DNA of 59,002 nt from Rhodopirellula sp. (GCA_012728855.1 JAAYEH010000118.1:1-59002); one strand, 5' to 3'. Shown: positions 26,101 to 34,697, counted from the stretch's first letter. Made by a program: numbers and translations. Notes: generated by a model not told the origin, from the sequence alone.

Positions 26101-26279
26101 GATCGGGCAAGCTTGCGCAAGCGGCCAAGACGATCCTCGCCTTTGACGCACCAGCCGAGGCGGCCCGCTGGGCCTCTCTGCAACGTGAGGTGCTGGAGCA
26201 GCGCCTGCTGCGCGTCGAGCGGTGGACGGAATGGTCGGCAACGGGGCACAGGAGGGATGCTGGGATCGGTTCTATCTAA
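23187..26279 (+). CDS. large DUF6493-like repeat protein
   Basis: The 1030-residue product is almost entirely alpha-helical and HEAT-like. The segment LLASPIPPTVSFALAAVEII, then ARAKGTVKRALKLLEKVARR and EALVHEASDVQAAAWKLIE, is the hallmark of DUF6493 proteins. These are large bacterial scaffolds often found next to SWIM-zinc-finger and MoxR/VWA genes (established context; mechanism unknown). No signal or membrane segment is seen. The start at 23187 (MVKTAEQLHALLETGN) follows GAAGAGAGC; the frame open to 23148 would begin inside the repeat element and is rejected. None of the usual partners is adjacent, so here it is an orphan within a decayed region. Confidence 0.75.
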   Translation: MVKTAEQLHALLETGNAQRCVDFFSDATERERGSLAKVAETWLRKIGKNAFQETSAGRREQDELHPAAGVAALATCSFSTVKSLGWSVFPGEAHFLRVLSDRRPKWLNEYVEALLDGDRPAWSTVRAMMKAGLCGKPKHENYVLGMLHHRAGVGGSVLAPGGRDTTWNVVAHVEAEPDLLEDVWRLFELEGGGEFSLAAHDKYAKRPEHRWDWALVELSKQGKLPRQRLLDASLDALDRGFAQFRAGWFSAFHELLEPTIEERRTRSDRYLGLLASPIPPTVSFALAAVEIIDAREPLPAKDLADGLRPVMAARAKGTVKRALKLLEKVARREARQSPRVARAAAEALVHEASDVQAAAWKLIETWGSADDRELLDVVTRDEELVAASLRQRVRTWLGAARVVEPAGTSAVGDKTEDDRSVEAPFIGVRDVEAYERRAVSLPSEWCRAAGVDRALAALRNGEFDLTACEFDGTELPRLDPSRAIVPIETVEELIDAAAAAIENPDRYDDIERVLDGVSRLCGQRTDDFQRHTGPLLKRANELLSRANVIPFQSESPQGHLLGVALSWLYADRGTFAAATLHNHPAVEYTFGGITRVWYTPSKRVTGDFFGERARRLAERVANGLAGPLLSAPTHQGGWLDPVALVRRVGTLNGAAEAGEFEQVLALLRLAPERRAEALPHLAGMRGEFVAALRYALGDVRVRVGESGWLWGTAARARSPWSDDPRVIERHPGLGPDAGEAAHAAVQVGKDIKTKDPLRIVASPALPKSIDPRMVSVEMWRRPADWPATEATSVAAIRALQSAWPVALEALFSKAAVVLGDNLDWWEARWENRTYLEPLVDPDVPLRPMALLVLAIGLAAKEPGEHGLATDAAIAAIADGRLDGTKLGSVMATLLPTGLIKAARWAKTLGEAARISPLHAEIVRAAIARSLRGQPRSYPKDLHALVELLKELVVGTGGRIDEDTREFLAKITGSGKLAQAAKTILAFDAPAEAARWASLQREVLEQRLLRVERWTEWSATGHRRDAGIGSI

Positions 26280-26348
26280 CCCCAATCGCCTAACCGAAAG
26301 CCGGGTGTCGAAAAAGTCGGGTCTCCGTTCTTGAGGTGCCTTTAATCT

Positions 26349-26753
26349 ATGGATAACGACAACCCATATCGGGCACCGATGGCGCCCCTTTTGGCAGAAG
26401 ACACTGTCTGGAGCGAGGCCTCGTACTCGACGGAAAGGTATCCCAACTGCGACATGCCGGTAACTTTTTGGAGCATACTTATACAGGGAACGCCCTTCGA
26501 TTTCCGGTGCCCATGCTGCCGCGCAAGGTTTCGCATAACGACTCCGTTGGTGCCAGCCATCTTTATCGCGGTTTGTTGTGGCGTCTCATTGCTCGTCCTC
26601 GGCCTTGGCGTCGGGGTCATGTGGGCCGGCCCACTCGTCCTGATACTCGGCACTCCCGTGCCTGTTGTAGCATGGATTCTTCTGGAAGCGTGGACTTATC
26701 GATACATCCGACGGCGAGGCAGATTCATGCCAATACACCATTCGGCTCGCTGA
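26349..26753 (+). CDS. small membrane protein with Cys pairs
   Basis: The 134-residue product begins MDNDNPYRAPMAPLLAE, a common planctomycete N-terminal pattern of small membrane proteins. A CPCC pair (FDFRCPCCRARFRITTP) and two hydrophobic helices (~70-90 and ~93-112) follow, with a basic C-terminus. The CPCC segment may be half of a zinc ribbon, with the earlier YPNCDMP contributing. Function unknown. The ribosome site before ATG 26349 is weak. Confidence 0.55.
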   Translation: MDNDNPYRAPMAPLLAEDTVWSEASYSTERYPNCDMPVTFWSILIQGTPFDFRCPCCRARFRITTPLVPAIFIAVCCGVSLLVLGLGVGVMWAGPLVLILGTPVPVVAWILLEAWTYRYIRRRGRFMPIHHSAR

Positions 26754-26894
26754 GGGAATATCTGGCTCCTGGCAGGCGAGTAGCGTTCCGTGCGTCGGGC
26801 GGGCCCGTGGATTGGCCTTCCGCGGTACGCCGCGAGGACAACGCGGGGAAACGTAAGTACGACAGCAAGCACGGCTACGGACGAAGGCCGGGTG

Positions 26895-27797
26895 TCATTC
26901 GACGGGGAGGTTTACCAGGTCGATCAGATCCTTGGGGCGACCGGCGGCTTGCTTGATCTTTCTTAGGCAACTTTTTCTGGCAAGCGTCTCCTCCGTGGTT
27001 GTGGGATAGGTTCTAAGCGGAAGCGGGCGGAATCCGTGCCGCCGAAGTCGCCAGCCCACCTGTTCCGTCAGGTCAAGAAGCCAGGATCGTAGTACCTCCA
27101 AATCGTCAATGTCCTGCTCGAAGGTCGTCTCGTGGGAGATCGACTTGGCCTCCCGCTCTGGTACAACCAAACGGTCGTCGATCCCGTGGGCCAACTGCCA
27201 GAGATGTGCTCCGTTTGAGCCGAAGCGGCTCTTCAACGTCTCCATCGGCCACTGGCGAAGCTGGCCGATGGTGCGAATGCCGAGTCGTTGGAAGACCTTG
27301 CTTCCCTGCTTTCCTACTCCCCAGAGCCGCTCCACGGGCAGCGGATCGAGGAACTCCTGAATTCGGTCAGGGTCCACCACCACGAAGCCATCGGGCTTCT
27401 TCAAATCACTGGCGATCTTGGCAAGGTACTTGTTGGGGGCCACGCCTACGGAGACGACCAGCCGCGTCTCCTCACAGACGGCCCGTTTGATCTTCCGGCC
27501 GATCGCGGCTGCTGGGCCAAAGAGTCCCTCGCTGCCGGTCACGTCCAAAAACGCCTCGTCCAGGGACAACGGTTCCACCAGAGGCGTGAACCACTCGAAG
27601 ATTTCCCGAATTTGCTGAGAGACTTCGGCATAGTAGGCGATCCTTGGGGGAAGGTAGATTCCATGGGGACAGAGCCGATGGGCGGTGGCGGAAGGCATCG
27701 CACTGTGGATGCCGTATCGCCGGGAGCCGTATTGCCCGCCTTTCGCCGTGGGGAGTATAACGGAGTCTGGATTATCCGGAGATTTCCCCGCGTACAA
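26895..27797 (-). pseudogene. dinB: DNA polymerase IV (DinB), truncated and chimeric
   Basis: The core is an excellent Y-family polymerase match: YGIHSAMPSATAHRLCPHGI, EPLSLDEAFLDVTGSEGLFG (catalytic Asp-Glu), SVGVAPNKYLAKIASDLKKP, and a little-finger start at AKSISHETTFEQDI. The N-terminal ~50 residues, with the first catalytic Asp of MDAFYASVE, are replaced by unrelated sequence (YAGKSPDNPDSVILPTA). After GWRLRRHGFRPL the little finger is also replaced, by a tail KQAAGRPKDLIDLVNLPVE that resembles the end of nucleotidyltransferase-like proteins. Without the first metal ligand the polymerase cannot work. Its 5' end lies against the nucleotidyltransferase-like gene, which starts divergently at 27819. 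Confidence 0.8.
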
Positions 27798-27818
27798 CCC
27801 GGAAACAGGACGGTTCTG

Positions 27819-29057
27819 GTGACAGTGATTCTTTTCGAGGACGGCCAGGTCGATCGGCTTTATCCGGCGACACTGGGCCGACCGGCGTTCGCGGTAGGCT
27901 GCGGCAGCTACCGGCTCTTGGATCTGGCAGCACGGCTTGGTCAGCCGTTACACGCCGTGGTACGGTCACACTTGTGGGATATCCTGGAGGCCGACCATCC
28001 CGGCGTCATCTTGGGGCAGCCGCTCGGAGAAGGCCGGCTGTTGTTCGTCAACGGTCGCCTCGTGCCGAAGGTTTCCACCATCAGAAGTCTGGGGCAGTGG
28101 CTTGCGGAAGGTCGCCCCGGATTGGTGCGGTACGGCCAAGAAGTCGTGGCGGCCTTGCTGGGGTCGGAAAGCCCGCGTCCCCCCAAGGACGCCGACAGTC
28201 TGCGACTGATGCGATGGCTCCACGAGTTGGAATTACCCCTCGCGGAAATCGATCTGCCGCTACTGCATTTCCCGCACGACATCATTCGCCATCAGGCGGC
28301 GACACTGGCGGAGAATCTGGCGGACCGCCTGGCGCTGGACGACTACCGTGAAATCGCAGACGGTGTCTTTGCCGCCGAGGGGGCGTCGCTCGCACAGTAT
28401 GTGGTTACCGACACTTCTGGCGGGCCGATTCTCTTGGATCGCGGCGCCACGGTCGGGCCGTACTGCTATTTGAGCGGACCGGCGTATCTGGGCGTCGGCG
28501 CGCGGGTGATCGAACACTCGGCCATCAAAGACGCCGTCGCGCTGGGTCACACGACGAAGGCCGGCGGCGAGATCGAGTGCTCCGTCATCGAGCCGTATAC
28601 GAACAAGCAACACCACGGCTTCTTGGGCCATAGTTACGTCGGAAGTTGGGTCAACCTGGGGGCGGGCACCTGCAACAGCGACCTGAAAAACACCTACGGT
28701 CCGGTGACCATGGAATACCACGGCCACAAAGTGTCGACGGAGATGCAATTCGTCGGTTCGATCATCGGCGATTACGCGAAAACAGCGATCAACACCAGCA
28801 TCTTCACGGGCAAAACGATCGGCGTTTGCAGCATGGCCTACGGCTTTGTCACCACCAACGTGCCGAGTTTCGTCAACTACGCTCGGACGTTCGGCCAGGT
28901 GACCGAGGCCCCGGTCGACGTGATGATCGCCACGCAGGCTCGCATGTTCAAACGCCGCGGCGTCGAACAGCGGCCCTGCGATATTCAACTGCTCTACGAC
29001 ATGTACGCCCTCACCCGCCACGAACGCCAGATCGCCGACCGTCCGCTGTACCTGTAG
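27819..29057 (+). CDS. putative sugar nucleotidyltransferase (GlmU-like, left-handed beta helix)
   Basis: The 412-residue product has an N-terminal domain starting TVILFEDGQVDRLYPATLGR, the NTP_transf_4-like fold of planctomycete/Bacteroidetes GlmU-like proteins. A C-terminal left-handed beta helix has hexapeptide-like turns (LDRGATVGPYCYLSGPAYLG, NTSIFTGKTIGVCSMAYGF). It likely makes or modifies a nucleotide sugar for envelope polysaccharides. The classical GxGxRM motif of GlmU is absent, so uridylyltransferase activity is uncertain. GTG 27819 is chosen because ACAGGACG lies upstream. The gene is divergent from the broken dinB. Confidence 0.85.
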   Translation: MTVILFEDGQVDRLYPATLGRPAFAVGCGSYRLLDLAARLGQPLHAVVRSHLWDILEADHPGVILGQPLGEGRLLFVNGRLVPKVSTIRSLGQWLAEGRPGLVRYGQEVVAALLGSESPRPPKDADSLRLMRWLHELELPLAEIDLPLLHFPHDIIRHQAATLAENLADRLALDDYREIADGVFAAEGASLAQYVVTDTSGGPILLDRGATVGPYCYLSGPAYLGVGARVIEHSAIKDAVALGHTTKAGGEIECSVIEPYTNKQHHGFLGHSYVGSWVNLGAGTCNSDLKNTYGPVTMEYHGHKVSTEMQFVGSIIGDYAKTAINTSIFTGKTIGVCSMAYGFVTTNVPSFVNYARTFGQVTEAPVDVMIATQARMFKRRGVEQRPCDIQLLYDMYALTRHERQIADRPLYL

Positions 29058-29085
29058 CGGCGGCCGAGAGCGGAGAATCGATTCC

Positions 29086-29103
29086 ATCCCAAGCAGTGCC
29101 ACA
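29086..29103. repeat. solitary CCCAAGCAGTGCCAC repeat half
   Basis: ATCCCAAGCAGTGCCACA lies 30 bases after the nucleotidyltransferase stop. The same sequence forms the right arm of the terminal-inverted-repeat element at 58034-58094. No left arm is present here, so this is a half copy or truncated element. Confidence 0.5.
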
Positions 29104-29226
29104 CCGAACGCTGGAAATGCCGAATTCCGGCACGGCCGTTGAGAGCGGGTCTTGCCGGCGGTTCACCGGCGCGTTACAACGCCGGACGTGTGTCCGCATT
29201 GGTTCTGTCCAACGAAGGAGACCGTC

Positions 29227-30498
29227 GTGAAACAACTTGCACTACGCCCAGCGGCTTCGTACGCACTGGCCGTGTCGATCACGCTTGCCACGTCCACGGT
29301 TGCCGTTTCTGCCGAAGAGCAGAAGGCTGAATCGCCGAAGAGGCCGGCGGCCGTGATCGACGCCTCGCAGTATCCCGATCTGCAGGCCGCATTCGACGCG
29401 GTGCCGGAGGCGGGAGGACTCGTCAAGCTGCCGCCGGGCGAGTTCGAAATCTCGGGGCCGCTGATCCTCAGTCGCGGCAATACGCGCGTGGAAGGCGCCG
29501 GCGCGGCCACCTCGATCGTCAACTGCAACCAGCAAGGGGAGCCGGCGCTGGTGATCCGTGCGCCCGACTTCGAGAAGAACCCCAAGGCCCGGCTATGGCG
29601 AGTGCAATTGGCCGACTTCCGCATCAGCGGTGATCCCGACGCCGTGAACAACAAGAGCACCCAGCCGAAAAGCGGCGACGGCATCTTCGCCCAAGGCGTC
29701 GACGAGATTTATATCCACGGCATGACGGTCGATCACCACGGCGGCCACGGCATCCACCTGCTGAATTGTCATGAAGATCCTCGTATCGCCGACTCGCTGA
29801 TGACCTACAACGTCCAGGCCGGCCTGAATATCGTCGGCGGCCACGACATCGTGGTCAACGCCAACCACTTCGAGGAGAACCAGGATGCGCTGCGCTGTTT
29901 CGACAGCTTCAATCTCTGCATGAACGGCAACAATCTCGACGACCATCTCGGCAACGGCGTGGTGATTGAAAACACCTACGGCTCGGTCCTCTCAGGCAAT
30001 ATGATCGAGGAGTGCAACGGCATTGCGGTCATTCTCGACCGCGACTGCTACGGCATCACCATCAGCGCCAACGTGATCGCCCACAACATGCAGGGAGGCG
30101 TGGAACTTCGCGACGCCTGGGGCTGCGCCGTCTCGGCCAATACCTTTACGATCATCGCCGGACGAGCGCTCTACGTCGGGTCGGCGGCCGGCCGGATCAC
30201 CGTCACCGGCAACAATTTCTCCAACAGCTTCATCGGCGGCAAGCCGAAGCGCGAAGAGGACATCGCCACCGGCATCGTGCTCGAGGGCGCCTGCGACGTG
30301 GCCGTGGCGGGAAATATCTTCAGCGGCCTGAACACCCAGGCGGTCGCCGCCGACGCCCAATCCCGACGCATCGCCTTCACCGGCAACTTGGTGACCGAGG
30401 TCAATCAGAAGGCCGAGAAGCAATGCCCGCCGTTGGGCCTCGACGCAGCCGGAGAGACGTTGATCGAGGGCAACCTGATCGGGCAGCCGCAACCATGA
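29227..30498 (+). CDS. secreted right-handed beta-helix protein
   Basis: The 423-residue product has a signal peptide (PAASYALAVSITLATSTVAV, cleavage near VSA-EE) and pectate-lyase-like parallel beta-helix coils. Repeated N/G-rich turns are seen: VNANHFEENQDALRCF, NGNNLDDHLGNGVVIENTYG, ISANVIAHNMQGGVELRD, VTGNNFSNSFIGG and AGNIFSGLN. The opening YPDLQAAFDAVPEAGG resembles pectate_lyase_3/NosD-type repeats. It probably binds or cleaves polysaccharides; catalytic residues cannot be assigned. GTG 29227 follows AAGGAGACCGTC, a strong ribosome site, and is preferred to the frame's earlier ATG. A terminator hairpin follows at 30530. Confidence 0.85.
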   Translation: MKQLALRPAASYALAVSITLATSTVAVSAEEQKAESPKRPAAVIDASQYPDLQAAFDAVPEAGGLVKLPPGEFEISGPLILSRGNTRVEGAGAATSIVNCNQQGEPALVIRAPDFEKNPKARLWRVQLADFRISGDPDAVNNKSTQPKSGDGIFAQGVDEIYIHGMTVDHHGGHGIHLLNCHEDPRIADSLMTYNVQAGLNIVGGHDIVVNANHFEENQDALRCFDSFNLCMNGNNLDDHLGNGVVIENTYGSVLSGNMIEECNGIAVILDRDCYGITISANVIAHNMQGGVELRDAWGCAVSANTFTIIAGRALYVGSAAGRITVTGNNFSNSFIGGKPKREEDIATGIVLEGACDVAVAGNIFSGLNTQAVAADAQSRRIAFTGNLVTEVNQKAEKQCPPLGLDAAGETLIEGNLIGQPQP

Positions 30499-30529
30499 AA
30501 CGAGATTGCGTCACGCGTGCGGCAGTGCA

Positions 30530-30557
30530 GGCGGGGCGCTCTGTGCCCCGCCTTTTT
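30530..30557 (+). terminator. Rho-independent terminator after the beta-helix gene
   Basis: The perfect stem GGCGGGGC (30530-30537) / GCCCCGCC (30545-30552) has loop GCTCTGT and is followed by TTTTT at 30553-30557. It lies 32 bases after the stop. A near-identical hairpin without the T-run occurs at 6118-6139, so it may also be a dispersed repeat. Confidence 0.7.
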
Positions 30558-30674
30558 CGCCGCGGAAACGCGCGAACGACCCATCGGTGAAGAATCCGCT
30601 GTCGCCGGGACAGACGCTCGAGGCGAGACGAAGAGTTGAAACAGGCGGAGCCCGGGGACGAGTCGGAGTTGGTT

Positions 30675-31604
30675 TCACCCGCCGGCGGCAGCGACCGCGT
30701 GTTCGGCGTCGTACATATCGACCAGCGATCTGCTGGGGCAGGGAAGTTTCAAGGTCGGGGCGAATGCCGCGTATTCCCGGTCGACTTGGGCCAGCAAGTC
30801 GGACGGCGTCGGACGTCCGGGCGAGTAGACAACGTCGCAACACGCATCGAAGCGGCCGCACTCGAACCAGCGCAAGTCGTGCGACGCGGGCAACAGCGCC
30901 GAGACGGCAACCGCCAGGCGGGCTCGATCGCCCTCGGTTTGGATCGACCGGCACTCCACTTGTGTGTGGTTCTCAATGAGGACCGAGAACGCCTCAGGCA
31001 GATTCCACTGACGAGCCATCCTTCCCGCAGCTTCCGCGTGAGTCCAACCGAAATAGTGTTTTTCGAGCGTGGAGAATCGGACCTTGCCTTGGTCGCGTGC
31101 CTGCAACAATCGGGCGTAGGCCTCGGGCGCCTCTTTTGCCAGCAGCGGTATGGCCATGTCTTGCAGCAACGCCGCGGCAAACGGTTCCTCCGCCTCTTTC
31201 ATCCCCAGCAACTTCCCGACCGCTCGCGCCAGCAGAGCCCGGCGAAGCGAATCTTGCCAAAGACTCCGCAAATCGAAGGGACCGCACTTCGGATTGGGCA
31301 TGAGGCTGAACACCGCGCTCCAAAGTGCGAAGTTCTTGATCGTCCTCACACCCACCAGCGAGATTGCCAGCCGAACGTTGGAAATCTCGTGAGAGAACCC
31401 GAAATACGAGGAATTGACAAACCGCAGCACCTGTCCGGCCAGCCCCGGGTCCGACTCGACCGGCACGGCAAACTCCGCCGGCCCGTTATCCGGATCCTGG
31501 GACAGTCCCAACAGCCGGATCGCACTCTGCGGCAGCGCGGGCAGTTGGGCCGCGGCAAGGATCTTCTTCAAGTCGAGTGCGGGGAGTGCTGCGTTTGCCA
31601 TCAT
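30675..31604 (-). CDS. HDOD domain protein
   Basis: The 309-residue product has an HDOD domain at ~13-215: LPALPQSAIRLLGLSQDPDN, FAVPVESDPGLAGQVLRFVN, SSYFGFSHEISNVRLAISLV and GVRTIKNFALW. It lacks the metal-binding His/Asp of true HD phosphohydrolases, as HDOD domains do. Such proteins usually act in signalling. A helical C-terminal region follows. No EAL, GGDEF or receiver domain is attached, so it is a single-domain type. The start is at 31604 or 31601 (adjacent ATGs). It converges with the beta-helix gene. Confidence 0.88.
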   Translation of the reverse strand: MMANAALPALDLKKILAAAQLPALPQSAIRLLGLSQDPDNGPAEFAVPVESDPGLAGQVLRFVNSSYFGFSHEISNVRLAISLVGVRTIKNFALWSAVFSLMPNPKCGPFDLRSLWQDSLRRALLARAVGKLLGMKEAEEPFAAALLQDMAIPLLAKEAPEAYARLLQARDQGKVRFSTLEKHYFGWTHAEAAGRMARQWNLPEAFSVLIENHTQVECRSIQTEGDRARLAVAVSALLPASHDLRWFECGRFDACCDVVYSPGRPTPSDLLAQVDREYAAFAPTLKLPCPSRSLVDMYDAEHAVAAAGG

Positions 31605-32010
31605 CGAATTGACCCAATGGAATTTCGAGAAACCGGCAGCGGGTCAAAATAACGCGGTGCCGTCCGTGAGTTTGACACATGAGAAACTTAGGCCACAACC
31701 GCCGCGTGGGCAAACCGGCTCCAGTGCCGCTTGGCGATCGTCCGGCGGAAGAAAGGGATCCGTCAGCATCCGGGGGTTGTTGCCCAGCGGCATCGCAACG
31801 GGTTCTACGATGTGGCGAAAATCCAACGCGCCTACGGCGCCGGCAAATCGTCCCGCCTGCCGGAACTCGATGTCCCGTCACGACTTCAGAAGTCTTTCCC
31901 GCGGCTGACCCGTGCCTGGTCCGGCCGTTGCGTTGCCCTCGCTTTGAACCGAGAGCGACGCGGCCTTCCGGCTTCTGTCGCCGAAGGTGTGAACCCGCGG
32001 GAGGAGAGTC
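31605..32010. other. intergenic stretch upstream of the HDOD gene
   Basis: This is 406 bases between divergent genes. A minus-strand frame of 60 codons (31644-31826, starting MDFRHIVEPVAMPLGNN) is open but has no clear ribosome site and no recognised family, so it is not called. The GAGGAGAG ribosome site of the next gene lies at its end. Confidence 0.45.
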
Positions 32011-32313
32011 GTGCGTGCGAGCGGATGGCTGGTGGCGGCGCTGATTGCCTTAGGGTGGATCGCCAGCAATGTTGATGCGGACCGGCTCTCACCCGGCCCT
32101 CCGCTCGCGCCCATCGCCCCCTGGCGGCGAACCTGTGACGGCTGGCAGCGGGCCGACTGGCTGGCGATGCCTCCGCCGGAACAACGCCTTTTCTTGCACC
32201 CAGGCTGGGTTGCGATCGCGCAGATTCTCGCAATGGCCACTTTGGAGTGCATTTTCGGCGGGAATATAAAACCTAAGAACGGGAGGGTAAACGACGCTCA
32301 CGCAAGATCTTAG
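32011..32313 (+). CDS. small membrane/secreted hypothetical protein
   Basis: The 100-residue product starts at GTG 32011 with a very good ribosome site, GGGAGGAGAGTC. It has an N-terminal hydrophobic segment (RASGWLVAALIALGWIASNV) and a WRRTCDGWQRADWL motif, followed by HPGWVAIAQILAMATLEC, a second hydrophobic stretch. Short proteins with the RRT-x-DGW-x-R pattern recur in planctomycetes. Function unknown. Confidence 0.6.
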   Translation: MRASGWLVAALIALGWIASNVDADRLSPGPPLAPIAPWRRTCDGWQRADWLAMPPPEQRLFLHPGWVAIAQILAMATLECIFGGNIKPKNGRVNDAHARS

Positions 32314-32419
32314 CACTTGAAGTTGGCGGACGATGCACGGATTCCCCGCGCAACCGGCACTATTACCGGTAGACAAGGTATCCCGTGCTATCCCGTTTAA
32401 CAATCGAGAGGCTTTCGCC

Positions 32420-34609
32420 ATGCGGTTGACCCTGCGAACTCTCTTGGCGTACATGGACGATATTCTGGAGTCGAGCGATGCCGAGCAGATCGCCAAAAGG
32501 GTTCAAGAGAGCGATTTTGCCAGTGGATTGCTCCATCGCATTCGGGATGTGACACGCCGTCTCCGCATCACAGCGGCCGACGTGGCCGACCCTGGTGGTA
32601 GTCTCGACCCAAACACGGTCGCCGAATACCTCGACAACACCCTGCCCGCCGACCGCGTGCCCGACTTCGAGAAGGTGTGCCTCGAGTCGGACGCACACCT
32701 TTCCGAATTGGGCTCGTGCCACCAGATTCTGACTCTCGTCTTAGGTGAGCCCGCCGAGGTCGATCCGGACAGCCGGTTGCGGATGTATGGCATTGCCAAT
32801 GCGGCCAATGCGACGGTAGTCACCCCGTCGCAGCAAGGGCATTCGGAGTCTAAAGAGGCTGCGTCAGGCAACGGAGAACTGCTCGAGGTAGCATCGTCGG
32901 TGTCCGCCAGGCAGGAAGTTCCCGCGTACCTTCGTGAAAGGCGCGGCCGTCGCTTCTGGCCGGTAGCACTTGTGGCCCTGGCCGGCGCGGTGGCCATCGC
33001 CGGTTTATTTGCCGCAGGCCAATTTCGCGCTGGGACTCCTATGGGGGACTGGCTTGCGTTTAGGTCGGTGCCGGATGTGGTGAACGTGGATCCCGGACCA
33101 TCCATCGTATCGGTGGAACTTCCCAAAGAGCCTGTTGCCCCCACATCTGATGCAGAGTCTTCCGCTATCGAGGGTGGTGTCAGCCCGGTGATCAAGCAGC
33201 CGACCGAGCATCCGGTGGTCATGCCCATACGGCCGGAACCCGCCGATGAGCGTCCCGAGGCGCCATTACCGAAAATCGGTCCAACGATCACGCCCGTGGA
33301 GCCTGTCGACGCGGGGTCGACGGAGCCCGCGCGTCCATCCTCGCCTGCTCCCGACGAGCCCATGGCTCCCACTTCGCCCGCGACGGAAACGGTGAATGAA
33401 CCGAAGAAACCGGCCGCTGAAGTTCCTCCGGAGGTTGGGAAACCAGCACGTCCGGAAGGTGTGCCGGTAGGCACACACCTCTCGGCGACGGAGGTTCTGG
33501 TCAGGTTCGATGGCCAGTCGCAATGGCAGCGGGTTCCGGCGCAGGCGGTTCTGAACGAGGGCGATGAGATCGCCTCCTTGCCGACCTATCGACCGACCGT
33601 CAGCCTGCAAGGCGACGTGGGCCTTCAGTTATTCGATGGCAACCGCATCGAACTGTTGCCGTTGGATGCGAACGGGACTCCCGGTCTTGACGTCTGCTAT
33701 GGCCAGATGATTCTGAAACCCGGCAAGACGAAAGATACGCGGTTGCGGCTGCGGTTCGGCGAGCGGTCCGGTGTCGTCGGGTTCGCCGACTTGGATTCGA
33801 TTCTCATGGCGGAGGTGGGTCGCCCGGACACCTCGAATGTCGATCCCGAAACCCACCCTGCGCCGTTGATTGCCAAGTTCTACGCCACCAGCGGCGAAGT
33901 TTTTTGGCAGGAGGGAGGCCAAGGCGAGCCGATTCGTTTGCCCGCTCCGATGATGCTCAAACTAGACGGCAATCCAACGCAACCTGTTGCTGCAAAAGAG
34001 ATTCCATCATGGAGTTCACCGGATGCCGTCAGTCTTCTCGATCAGCGAGCGTCGGCCACGATCGACAGATCGCTGAGCCAAGACCGGGAAGTCAATCTGG
34101 CATTGCACGAATTGGCTGCCCATCGACAGCGGGAGGTTCGTTGGCTGGCCATGAGGAGCCTGGGCCACTTGGGTGACTTTGGGCTGTTGGTTGAAGCCTT
34201 CAACGACCCTGAGCAAAAGTTGGTGTGGCAAGATCACTTTGACGAACTCCGCAAGTCGCTGGCACGCGGTCCCGAATCGGCTGCTCGCGTTCGTGAAGCG
34301 ATGGAGTTCCTTTACGCCGGCGACGGGGAGACGCTCTACGAGCTTCTCTGGAAGTATCGTAAACCGGAACTCAGCAAGACGGAGGCAGGGCAGTTGCTCA
34401 ACCTGATGGACCATCAGGTTCTGGCAGTCCGTGTGCTCAGCTTCTGGAATTTGCGCGAGGTCACCGGCCTCAGCCTCTACTATCGGCCGGAGCATCCTTC
34501 CGCTAAGCGAGCGACTTCCCTTCAAAAGTGGCGTGAGCGAATGGATACTCCTGCAACGATCGGCTCCGACGGCACACCAACCCCCCCAGAGATGGGCGGA
34601 GAGCCATAG
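32420..34609 (+). CDS. membrane protein with FecR-like periplasmic domain
   Basis: The 729-residue product begins RLTLRTLLAYMDDILESSDA, then GLLHRIRDVTRRLRI, a cytoplasmic domain common in planctomycetes that resembles anti-sigma-factor zinc-finger partners without the Cys/His. A transmembrane helix (~180-200) follows, then a Pro/Glu/Thr-rich linker (~205-355) and a FecR-like segment (WQRVPAQAVLNEGDEIASLP, LQLFDGNRIELLPLDANG). A helical C-terminus follows, with HRQREVRWLAMRSLGHLGDF (HEAT-like). A signalling role across the membrane is inferred. The start at 32420 follows GAGAGGCTTTCGCC. A sigma factor is not adjacent. Confidence 0.75.
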   Translation: MRLTLRTLLAYMDDILESSDAEQIAKRVQESDFASGLLHRIRDVTRRLRITAADVADPGGSLDPNTVAEYLDNTLPADRVPDFEKVCLESDAHLSELGSCHQILTLVLGEPAEVDPDSRLRMYGIANAANATVVTPSQQGHSESKEAASGNGELLEVASSVSARQEVPAYLRERRGRRFWPVALVALAGAVAIAGLFAAGQFRAGTPMGDWLAFRSVPDVVNVDPGPSIVSVELPKEPVAPTSDAESSAIEGGVSPVIKQPTEHPVVMPIRPEPADERPEAPLPKIGPTITPVEPVDAGSTEPARPSSPAPDEPMAPTSPATETVNEPKKPAAEVPPEVGKPARPEGVPVGTHLSATEVLVRFDGQSQWQRVPAQAVLNEGDEIASLPTYRPTVSLQGDVGLQLFDGNRIELLPLDANGTPGLDVCYGQMILKPGKTKDTRLRLRFGERSGVVGFADLDSILMAEVGRPDTSNVDPETHPAPLIAKFYATSGEVFWQEGGQGEPIRLPAPMMLKLDGNPTQPVAAKEIPSWSSPDAVSLLDQRASATIDRSLSQDREVNLALHELAAHRQREVRWLAMRSLGHLGDFGLLVEAFNDPEQKLVWQDHFDELRKSLARGPESAARVREAMEFLYAGDGETLYELLWKYRKPELSKTEAGQLLNLMDHQVLAVRVLSFWNLREVTGLSLYYRPEHPSAKRATSLQKWRERMDTPATIGSDGTPTPPEMGGEP

Positions 34610-34639
34610 ACATCGGCGACACCTTACGCGATTCGATGT

Positions 34640-34697
34640 GCGTCAGGCTTTCCAGCCTGACTGGGGCGCAATGTCAGACTGGAAAGCCTGACGTACT
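34640..34697. repeat. GTCAGGCTTTCCAGCCTGAC repeat, locus 1
   Basis: GTCAGGCTTTCCAG (34642-34655) is inverted at CTGGAAAGCCTGAC (34679-34692), and TACTTTTT follows. Each arm also contains a short internal dyad (CAGGCT...AGCCTG). The same motif occurs at 43573-43694, 44952-44990 and 53877-53938. It lies after the FecR-like gene and could also terminate transcription. Confidence 0.75.

Noticed and set aside
31644..31826. 60-codon minus-strand frame upstream of the HDOD gene
   Set aside because: No clear ribosome site and no recognised family; only noted in the intergenic entry.
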